The notes beneath the pieces are model-generated. The model saw only the letters and a program-made list of their open reading frames with translations. It searched no databases and was not told the DNA's origin. Shown piece by piece: positions 41,615 to 48,750 of a stretch of 64,000 nucleotides of DNA. The DNA lies in contig JBBDMS010000026.1 of the NCBI GenBank assembly GCA_040878185.1, forward strand, positions 57,713-121,712. The letters run 5' to 3'. The position numbers were made by a program, and so were the translations under genes. Positions within the stretch are counted from its first letter, which is position 1. Each line of letters starts with the position of its first letter. This stretch comes from JAWXBK01 sp040878185. GTDB taxonomy: Bacteria > Pseudomonadota > Alphaproteobacteria > Dongiales > Dongiaceae.

Positions 41615-43534
41615 TCAGGAATCGAGGACGTGGCGGACGAGCTGCGCCAGATCCGATTTTCGATAAGGTTTGTTCAGAAATGCGACATCCGGTGGCAGGC
41701 GGCCGGTATGAGAAAGCGCCTCCAGCGCATAGCCGGATGTGAACATCACTTTCATGGCCGGCAGCAGTTCTGCCGCGCGCTGCGCCAGTTCCCAACCGTT
41801 GACGTTGCCGGGCATCACGATGTCGGTAAACAGCATGTCGGGGATATGCCCGCCCGTCAGTTTTGCAAGTGCTTCATGGGCATCGACGGCGGCGATCACA
41901 TTGTATCCGAGTGTCTCCAGGGTGCGCACGGCGTAGGCCCGCACGAAGGGATCGTCTTCCACCACCAGAATGACCTCGCGCCCCGGCGCCGGTTTGTCCT
42001 GTGCGACACCGGCTTTTGGCGATGGCTCGGCAGCAAATGAACCGGTGCCGGCCGGGAGATAAATCCGTACCGTCGTCCCCAAACCAGGTTCGCTATAGAT
42101 CGCGACATGACCGTTCGACTGTTTGACGAATCCATAGACCATGCTCAAGCCGAGACCGCTGCCTTTCCCGACCTCCTTGGTCGTGAAAAACGGCTCGAAC
42201 ACATGCGAAAGTACCTCGGCATGCATGCCCTCGCCGGTATCGCTCACAGCGATGAGGACATAATCCCCCGGGCGGACTTCGAGATGCTGGTCGTGATAAT
42301 CGTCGTCGAGCCGCATATTGTCGGAGGTAATTGTCAGCAGCCCGCCATCGGGCATCGCATCCTGCGCGTTCAGGGCAAGGTTCAGGATTGCCGATTCCAG
42401 CTGGTTCGCGTCGGCATAGGCAGCCGACAGAGTCTGGTGCAATGACATGCGAATTTCGATGTCCGCTCGCAGGGTCCGCTGCAGCAAACCCTGGGCTTCG
42501 CGTATGAGTGCGTTGCAGTCGATCTCCTCGGGTTTGAGCATCTGGCGCCGGCTGAACGCCAGCAGTCGCTGTGTCAGCTCGGCGCCGCGCTTGCCGGCGG
42601 CCATGATGCTTTCAGCCATTTCCCGAAGGTCCGGACGGGGTGCCAGCGCCTCGATCAGGAACTCGGTGTTGCCGGAGATGACCGTTAGAAGATTGTTGAA
42701 GTCATGCGCGATGCCGCCGGAGAGATGCCCGACGGCTTCCATCTTTTGCGCCTGGACAAGCTGTTGCTCGACCCGCTTGCGCTCCGTCAGGTCGTGGATC
42801 ATGCCGACATAGATCGGTGTACCTTCCTGTTTCGCTTCGCCAACGGAGAGGTCCATGGGAAAGGTCGTGCCGTCCTTGCGGCGCCCCTCGACCTCGCGGC
42901 CGATGCCGATGATCTTTGCCTTGCCGGTCTGACGATAGTTTTCGAGATATCCGTCATGCTCGGCCCGATAGGGTTCCGGCATCAGCATCTTTACGTTCTG
43001 GCCGATGACTTCGGCGGCGTCGTAGCCGAAGAGCCGCTCGCAGGCCGGATTGAACATTCTGATCGTACCCTTTGCGTCGATCAGGATGACGCCGTCGACC
43101 GCGGTATGGACGACGGCACGCAACTGCGCAGCGGCCTCCCGGATTTCACGTTCCTGGCGTTGCCGCTCGGACAGGTCGCGAATGATACCCACGAAGATCG
43201 GTTCGCCTTCTGCCCGGGATTCACCGACGGAAAGATCCATCGGAAAGACGCTCCCGTCCTTGCGGCGGCCTTCGACGGTGCGGCCGATGCCGATGATCTT
43301 TGCGTCGCCCGTACGGTGATAATTTTCCAGATAGCCATCATGCTCCTCGCGATACGGAGCGGGCATCAGCATTTTGACATTCCGCCCGATCACTTCGTCG
43401 GCGCTGTAGCCGAACAGGCGTTCGCAGGCGGGATTGAACATGTGAATCTGGCCGCTGCGATCGATCAGGATAACGCCATCGACGGCCGTCTCGATGACGG
43501 CCTGAAGCAGGGCTGCATCGTGGCGTCGTGGCAT
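41615..43534 (-). CDS. Hybrid sensor histidine kinase with two FixL-like PAS domains
   Basis: A 639-residue soluble protein: PAS1 (about residues 8-125), PAS2 (about 136-253), a HisKA domain with phospho-acceptor His276 in GGIAHDFNN, a HATPase with GTGEGMHAE and GKGSGLGLSMVYG, and a C-terminal receiver with the phosphorylation site in TDIVMPG. The two PAS domains are near copies. Each contains EHDGYLENY (His65, His193) and KIIGIGR (Arg85, Arg213), matching the haem histidine and distal arginine of the oxygen sensor FixL. No membrane segment. No partner regulator is adjacent, so phosphotransfer targets are unknown. Confidence 0.92.
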   Translation of the reverse strand: MPRRHDAALLQAVIETAVDGVILIDRSGQIHMFNPACERLFGYSADEVIGRNVKMLMPAPYREEHDGYLENYHRTGDAKIIGIGRTVEGRRKDGSVFPMDLSVGESRAEGEPIFVGIIRDLSERQRQEREIREAAAQLRAVVHTAVDGVILIDAKGTIRMFNPACERLFGYDAAEVIGQNVKMLMPEPYRAEHDGYLENYRQTGKAKIIGIGREVEGRRKDGTTFPMDLSVGEAKQEGTPIYVGMIHDLTERKRVEQQLVQAQKMEAVGHLSGGIAHDFNNLLTVISGNTEFLIEALAPRPDLREMAESIMAAGKRGAELTQRLLAFSRRQMLKPEEIDCNALIREAQGLLQRTLRADIEIRMSLHQTLSAAYADANQLESAILNLALNAQDAMPDGGLLTITSDNMRLDDDYHDQHLEVRPGDYVLIAVSDTGEGMHAEVLSHVFEPFFTTKEVGKGSGLGLSMVYGFVKQSNGHVAIYSEPGLGTTVRIYLPAGTGSFAAEPSPKAGVAQDKPAPGREVILVVEDDPFVRAYAVRTLETLGYNVIAAVDAHEALAKLTGGHIPDMLFTDIVMPGNVNGWELAQRAAELLPAMKVMFTSGYALEALSHTGRLPPDVAFLNKPYRKSDLAQLVRHVLDS

Positions 43535-43697
43535 TAAGATCCCGCCCGGCCCGACGGGATAAGTACGGTGTAGGAAAGCGCGCGCATGGCAATCGCTGCT
43601 ATACGAAAATGCGATCCGGCGTGCCTCCGGTCGTCGAACGACATGATGCCCCTAGCCGGCGAGCAGTGAGAATGCGCTCATTCCGGTTGATTAATAA

Positions 43698-43726
43698 ATT
43701 ATGCTCCGGCCCATTCATGCTCGCAA
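43698..43726 (-). promoter_or_regulatory. Candidate promoter of the histidine kinase gene
   Basis: On the minus strand TTGCGA (43726-43721) is followed after 17 bp by CATAAT (43703-43698), inside an AT-rich patch (TTAATAAATTATG) unusual for this genome. The leader to the ATG at 43534 would be about 155 bases. The remainder of the 239-bp gap (43535-43773) holds no gene. Confidence 0.45.
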
Positions 43727-43773
43727 GCGGCGAATGTTCAACGTTTTACAACAAGTATTGGGAGAATCCGCTT

Positions 43774-44682
43774 TTATGCCAGAGACCGGCGTGTTTGGCC
43801 GGAGGCGTCGGTTGCAGCTTCCGCCGCATAGCCGTTTTCTCGGGCGCGCAACTCGTCGAGCCCGACCAGCCGGTTGAACTCATCGAACTCCAGCATGCGT
43901 TCACGGAAGGAATCGGTCTCGCCGTCGCGTTTGAGGATCGCGTAGACCTCCTGCAGCGCGCGGGCGATCGCATAGGTCGCGCTGACCGGATAGGCGACGA
44001 CGGCGAAGCCGACATCCTCGAGCTCCTTTGCCGACAAGAGCGGCGTGCGTCCGCCCTCGAGATAATTGGCAAAACAGGGTGCCGCTATTTCCGAACAGAT
44101 GCGGCGCATCTCCTCGACCGATTGCGGTGCCTCGACGAAGATCAGATCGACGCCGGTCTCAAGATAGAGATTGGCGCGTTCGATCGCCGCATCGATGCCC
44201 TCGACCGCGCGTGCATCGGTGCGCGCCATGAGAACCAGATCGACATCCTGCCGCGCATCGAGCGCGGCCTTGAGCTTGGCCACCATCTCGACGGCGGGCA
44301 CGACCTGCTTTCCCTGCATGTGGCCGCAGCGTTTGGGCGAGACCTGATCCTCGATGAAGAGGCCGGCGACGCCGGCGCGCTCGTAGGCACGCAAGGTGCG
44401 CGCGACATTGGTCGTGTTGCCATAGCCGGTATCGGCATCGGCGAAGACCGGGATCGCGACCGCATCGCAAAGCCGCGCGTAGACGTCGGTCATTTCGCTC
44501 ATCGAAAGCTGCCCGACATCGGGTGCGCCGAGCAGGCTCGCGCTCGAGGCATAGCCGCCGCAGGTGACGGCCTGAAAGCCCGCCTGTTCTGCGATCCGTG
44601 CGGCGAGCGCGTCATGCACGCCGGGCAGCATCAGGATCGGATCGGCCTCGACCAGCCGGCGCAATGTCGTGGTGCGTTTCAT
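43774..44682 (-). CDS. Isocitrate lyase/PEP mutase family protein
   Basis: A 302-residue TIM-barrel enzyme. It has LPGVHDALAARIAEQAG at the N-terminus, FADADTGYG as the metal site, and the catalytic loop SPKRCGHMQGK. The loop resembles that of 2-methylisocitrate lyase (Lys-Arg-Cys-Gly-His), but the family also includes oxaloacetate decarboxylases and PEP mutases, and no propionate (prp) genes are nearby. The call therefore stays at family level. The 206-bp gap upstream (44683-44888) contains no gene I can support. Confidence 0.85.
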   Translation of the reverse strand: MKRTTTLRRLVEADPILMLPGVHDALAARIAEQAGFQAVTCGGYASSASLLGAPDVGQLSMSEMTDVYARLCDAVAIPVFADADTGYGNTTNVARTLRAYERAGVAGLFIEDQVSPKRCGHMQGKQVVPAVEMVAKLKAALDARQDVDLVLMARTDARAVEGIDAAIERANLYLETGVDLIFVEAPQSVEEMRRICSEIAAPCFANYLEGGRTPLLSAKELEDVGFAVVAYPVSATYAIARALQEVYAILKRDGETDSFRERMLEFDEFNRLVGLDELRARENGYAAEAATDASGQTRRSLA

Positions 44683-44888
44683 GCAGGCCTCCTGGGCGAT
44701 TGCGCGACGGCGCGGCCGAATCCGACACCCATTCTAGCGCAGTGCCGCAGGGCAAGCGCCGGCTTCTGCCGGTTCACCGGGCCGTGGCATTTTCCGGGTC
44801 GAGCTTGTGCAATCGGGGCAGCCGGGCCAAATCCATCGGGTCCGGCCACCGGCGCGGGCCATGATTCAGGTCAAGGGAGCGCAGACCG

Positions 44889-45281
44889 ATGCATCCTTTC
44901 AAAACAATGGCGGCCGCGGCGATCGCGGCATCGACACTCACTTTTTCCGGCCAAGGCAACGCGCAGACGGTGGAGGATGTTTACATCCTCTATCACAGCG
45001 CCATCTCCGTCGCGGATCTGTGCAAGGACTATCAGTTCGAAATGCACGGCACCGACGACCCCGATCAGGAATGGATCGGGCAGGCCCAGGCAAACATGGG
45101 CGCTTATATCGATGCGGTCGTGAACAACCAGGTCAGCGCGGGCGACCGCCTGCATCTGATCGAGCGCGCCAAGGGCGAGGCCGACGCCTATATCCACGAG
45201 CATGGCTGCGACGATCCGCTGGCCCAGGAGAGGCTGGCGTTGTTCGAGGCCGAACTCGAGCCGCTGCTGCCGCCGCGGTAA
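44889..45281 (+). CDS. Secreted protein of unknown family, paralogue A
   Basis: A 130-residue protein with a cleavable signal peptide (residues 1-25, ending GNAQ). The mature part is helical and acidic, with one cysteine near the start (VADLC) and one late (EHGCDD), suggesting a disulfide. It ends LEPLLPP. It is clearly homologous to the next gene (see 45424-45834). I recognise no family. It follows a GGGAGC sequence six bases before the ATG. Confidence 0.72.
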   Translation: MHPFKTMAAAAIAASTLTFSGQGNAQTVEDVYILYHSAISVADLCKDYQFEMHGTDDPDQEWIGQAQANMGAYIDAVVNNQVSAGDRLHLIERAKGEADAYIHEHGCDDPLAQERLALFEAELEPLLPPR

Positions 45282-45423
45282 GGGTCAGTGCCGGGTCCCG
45301 TGCGTCCGAACGACGCGCGGGGTTCAAACGCTTCTCCTGCGATGGTAGGTTCGTGCCGCCGGGTGCCTGATCCTTTGAAGGATCCGCGCCGGCGGTGCGA
45401 CGCCATTGGGGAGGAGGGGCAGG

Positions 45424-45834
45424 ATGAACCGTTTTCGCGCGGTCTTCATGGCGGTGACGATTTCAATCCTGACCACTGAATCCGCGCTTGCCGGCGCGGT
45501 GACCGAATCTGCGTCGTCAGGATCGGTCAAAGAACGCTATCTTCAGTATCATGCCGCGATGCGCGCCGCCGAGCTCTGTGCCGGATATAATTTCGATCGC
45601 AGGGCCGACAACGCCGACATCGCCTGGATCGCTCAGGCCAAGTCGCGAATCGGGGCGTTCATCGACAGCGAACTCAAATACCAGATCAATGTCGGCGAGC
45701 GGCTCGATCTGATCGAGCAGGCGAAGACCGGCACCGAGATGAAAATCGAAGCGAATGGCTGCGACGATCCGGCGGCGGTCGAACTGCTGTCGGTGTTCGA
45801 GACGGAAATCGCGCCGCTGCTGCCGCCTCTATAG
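45424..45834 (+). CDS. Secreted protein of unknown family, paralogue B
   Basis: A 136-residue secreted protein with signal peptide ending SALAG. It aligns with the preceding gene product over the mature region: Y-YH-A, A-LC, Y-F, WI-QA, GA-ID, GDRL-LIE-AK against GERLDLIEQAK, HGCDDP against NGCDDP, and the terminal PLLPP. Two cysteines are conserved. The genes are separated by 142 bp. The ATG at 45424 follows an AGGGGCAGG ribosome binding site; an ATG six codons upstream is less likely. Confidence 0.75.
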   Translation: MNRFRAVFMAVTISILTTESALAGAVTESASSGSVKERYLQYHAAMRAAELCAGYNFDRRADNADIAWIAQAKSRIGAFIDSELKYQINVGERLDLIEQAKTGTEMKIEANGCDDPAAVELLSVFETEIAPLLPPL

Positions 45835-45849
45835 TCGCGCCGTCGGCGT

Positions 45850-46548
45850 CTAGACGACGGCGCTTCCCTGCATCCCCGGCGGTTCCGCGGCAAGACGCAC
45901 ATTCCATGTCATGGTGATGCGCGGTCGCGTTCCGCGGTGCGGGTTGACGGAATGCACGAGCCAGCCGGGGAATAGCAGCATCATTCCGGGTGACAGTTTC
46001 GGCATGACGGGATTGGTCACGCGGCCGGGCTCCGCCTTGCAGCAGGCCGGGTAGCGCGGATCGACAATGGCGAAGTGACCGCTCAGCGGATCATCTTCGG
46101 TGTGATCTTTGCCGGCCGCTTCGTCGGTTCCGATATCGACGACATAGAGCAGGCTGACGGTGGCGGCGGGATGGCTGTGCGGCATCGCATAGTCGCCGGC
46201 GCGGTAGACATTGGCCCAACTCTCGAATGCGTGCGGGACGGGAGAGCCCAACGCCGCGGCACAGAACGCCAGCGCCCGCCGGCAGACCAGGTTCGCGGCG
46301 GGATGTTCCCAGCGCTCCGGAGACTCGACTTTGGTCCCGCCGAAGGCCGCGATGTAGCGGCGCATGTAGTGCGCGTCCGTCGCCGCAGCCGCGATCGCGG
46401 CGAGCAGCCCGTCATGATAGCGGGGCCAGTCGCCGAATCGTGTCGCCAGAACAATCCGGGCGTCGCCCAGATGCGCGATCGTCTGGCCGGCCGGCCAATC
46501 GCCTGTTTCGGCCGACGCGAACGCTTCCGGGCCCATCGGTGCTGTCAT
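45850..46548 (-). CDS. Putative 2-oxoglutarate/Fe(II)-dependent oxygenase
   Basis: A 232-residue protein resembling the putative 2OG-Fe(II) oxygenase family: a W-A-N-V-Y-R-A-G-D segment, MPHSHPAATVSLLYVVD with the likely first metal histidine, an IVDPRYPACC segment, and SPGMMLLFPGWLVHSVNPH with the distal histidine, ending PRITMTWNV. The motif pattern supports a jelly-roll oxygenase, but the substrate is unknown and one iron ligand is not certain. The start codon directly follows the triple repeat at 46550-46590. It converges with paralogue B. Confidence 0.72.
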   Translation of the reverse strand: MTAPMGPEAFASAETGDWPAGQTIAHLGDARIVLATRFGDWPRYHDGLLAAIAAAATDAHYMRRYIAAFGGTKVESPERWEHPAANLVCRRALAFCAAALGSPVPHAFESWANVYRAGDYAMPHSHPAATVSLLYVVDIGTDEAAGKDHTEDDPLSGHFAIVDPRYPACCKAEPGRVTNPVMPKLSPGMMLLFPGWLVHSVNPHRGTRPRITMTWNVRLAAEPPGMQGSAVV

Positions 46549-46549
46549 G

Positions 46550-46590
46550 CTGGACCCCCCTGGCTGGACCCCCCTGGCCGGACCCCCTGG
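46550..46590 (-). repeat. Triple 14-bp tandem repeat at the start of the oxygenase-like gene
   Basis: CTGGACCCCCCTGG occurs exactly twice (46550-46563, 46564-46577) and once with a one-base deletion and one change (46578-46590). On the minus strand each unit carries a GGGGGG or GGGGG run followed by TCC; the nearest run lies seven bases before the ATG at 46548, where a ribosome binding site is expected. Confidence 0.9.
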
Positions 46591-46671
46591 TCGCCAGCAT
46601 GGCGCCGATTGGGTGCAGGGGGCAACGATCCAGCGCAGTTGCGACCTGTCTAGCGCGGAACGCCTTGGATT

Positions 46672-48750
46672 TCACCGGCTTTCGCGATACCACGCCGCCA
46701 TCGTGGCTGCGAGCGCGAGCGCCAGAACCAGAAGTCCCGGCAACATCGGCAGCTCGCGAATGCCGATGACGCGATAATCGCCGTTTTCGACGAGACCGAT
46801 CCAGCGCTGGCCTGCCGCGTCGCGATCCGGCTGTACGCGGCGTATTTCCGGAACTCCGGAATCGGCGATGCGGACGACGGCACCGCCCGTCGCTTCGACC
46901 ATCGGCGCCATGCGATCGGGCGACGCGCGCAGATCGGCCAGCTCCATCGAATTGAGCGCGCCACTCGCCGCGAACGTCTCCTGGTTGCCGTCGCCCACCC
47001 GATAAAGCCCGCTCGACTCGGCCGGCATCGTAATCCGGCCGTGTCCGGTCTCGTCGATGGTCATTGTCTCGCTGCGGCTGGTTCCATCCGGCATCTGCAC
47101 GGTGATCTCGACCTCGCCCGGGGTGAGGCTGCGGCGTTCGATCTCGAGGCGGTCGTCGACAATGGTCGCGAGCAGCGTCTCTTCCTCGAGCGCCGGCTCT
47201 TTCATCAGCCAGTGCGCGATGCGCCGCAGCAGTTCGGCCTGCGGGCCGCCGCCCTCGAAGCCGCGCGACCATAACCAGATCTGATCGGACAGCAACTGCG
47301 CGACTCGGCCCTCGCCGTGATGCTTGAGGATCAGAACCGGCCGTTCGTCGATGCCCGTCATCAGCACGTCGCCCTGGCGCGCAACGGTATCCATGACACG
47401 AAACCAGCGGCCCCATTCGGGCTCGGCGCCGTCGCTGCCGGCGCCGGGCAGGTCCGCTGTCACCGGATGACGCTGCCCGATCTCGCTGAGTTCGGGGCGA
47501 AAGCCGGCTTCGAGCACATTGCCGGTCGGCTCGCCGGGCAGCGCGCGCGCGAGGGGCGTCTGCCACAGACCGAGCGCGCCGGAGAAACTCACCCCGGACG
47601 CTTCGAGCAGCGCGCCGCCTTGTTCGACATAGGTGACGATATTGTCGAAATACTCCCTCGGCAGGATGCCCCGACGCTGATAGCGATCGAAGATGATCAG
47701 ATCGAAATCGTACAGCTTCACTTCGAACAGCTCGCGGATCGGGAAGGCGATCAGCGAGAGCTCCTCGATCGGCGTGTTGTCCTGTTTCTCCGGCGGCCGA
47801 AGAATCGTGAAATGCACCAGATCGACAGTCGGATCCGATTTCAGGATATTGCGCCAGGTGCGTTCGCCGGGATGAGGTTCGCCTGAGATCAGCAACACGC
47901 GCAGCCGGTCGCGCACACCGTTGACCGAAAAGGCGACACGATTGTTGACGAGGCTGAGTTCCTGCGGGCCCGGCGCGGCTTCGAGTTCGAACAGGATCGA
48001 CCCGGCATGATCGACCGGCAGTTCGACCAGATGATCGACCCCCGGCGGCACCATGATTGGCGCCATCGCCTCGCCGTCGATCGACAGGCTGACCGGCACC
48101 GGCGTGCCCGGCCCCGACGGCAGATCGTCGACCCGCAGTGTCATCGAAATGATTTCGCCGACGACCCCATAGCTTGGCGCCTGCGGCACCGACAGACGGC
48201 GGTCGCCCTCGTCCTCGTCGCCGGCCAACAGCAGATGCAGTGGCGCTTCGAAGCCGGCCGTGGCCGGATCGCCCGGCGCATCGTGGGCCTGCCCGTCGCC
48301 GACCACGATCACGCCTGCCAACCGCGAGGCGGGCACATCGGCCAGTAGCGCGCGCAGCGGCCCGAAGATTCGGGTGCCGTCATCGGCCTCGCGCGGATCG
48401 GGATCGATGGTGAGGCGGCGCAAGGTCAAGCCCGGGATCGCCTCGATCGCGCGTGCGATTTCGTCCGCCGCCGCCTCGGCCTCTCCGATGCGGTCGGTGA
48501 CGCGCATGCTCTGCGAGCGATCGAGCACGACGACGGCGACATCGTCGATCGATGCGCGTTCTTCCTCGACCAGGGTCGGATTGGTGAGTGCGCCCGCAAT
48601 CACGATGGCGGCGAGGCCGCGCCAGCCGGCGCCGCGCGCGCGTCGCCAGGCACCCAGTGCGACCGGCAGCAGCGCCAGCACGAAAAGCGCGGCAATCGCC
48701 AGCCAGGGCAGCAGCGGGGCGAAATCGAGGGAGAGATGCTGCGAGGTCAT
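46672..48750 (-). CDS. Membrane protein with vWA-like and glutamine-amidotransferase-like regions
   Basis: A 692-residue protein. Two membrane segments lie at about residues 13-57, then a von Willebrand A-like strand with the metal motif D77-R-S79-Q-S81. The middle part (about 300-450) has the LLISGEPHPGERTWRNIL and FDLIIFDRYQRRGILP strands of class I glutamine amidotransferase-like folds, without an evident catalytic cysteine. A C-terminal membrane helix follows (MLPGLLVLALALAATMAA). Its start overlaps the DUF4159 gene by 4 bp. It is the last gene of the MoxR operon; function unknown. Confidence 0.8.
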   Translation of the reverse strand: MTSQHLSLDFAPLLPWLAIAALFVLALLPVALGAWRRARGAGWRGLAAIVIAGALTNPTLVEEERASIDDVAVVVLDRSQSMRVTDRIGEAEAAADEIARAIEAIPGLTLRRLTIDPDPREADDGTRIFGPLRALLADVPASRLAGVIVVGDGQAHDAPGDPATAGFEAPLHLLLAGDEDEGDRRLSVPQAPSYGVVGEIISMTLRVDDLPSGPGTPVPVSLSIDGEAMAPIMVPPGVDHLVELPVDHAGSILFELEAAPGPQELSLVNNRVAFSVNGVRDRLRVLLISGEPHPGERTWRNILKSDPTVDLVHFTILRPPEKQDNTPIEELSLIAFPIRELFEVKLYDFDLIIFDRYQRRGILPREYFDNIVTYVEQGGALLEASGVSFSGALGLWQTPLARALPGEPTGNVLEAGFRPELSEIGQRHPVTADLPGAGSDGAEPEWGRWFRVMDTVARQGDVLMTGIDERPVLILKHHGEGRVAQLLSDQIWLWSRGFEGGGPQAELLRRIAHWLMKEPALEEETLLATIVDDRLEIERRSLTPGEVEITVQMPDGTSRSETMTIDETGHGRITMPAESSGLYRVGDGNQETFAASGALNSMELADLRASPDRMAPMVEATGGAVVRIADSGVPEIRRVQPDRDAAGQRWIGLVENGDYRVIGIRELPMLPGLLVLALALAATMAAWYRESR

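Noticed and set aside
44774..44959. Leucine-rich-like small frame on the minus strand (LRSLDLN...LPRLHKL)
   Set aside because: Only one imperfect repeat, no ribosome binding site, and it overlaps the start of secreted paralogue A.
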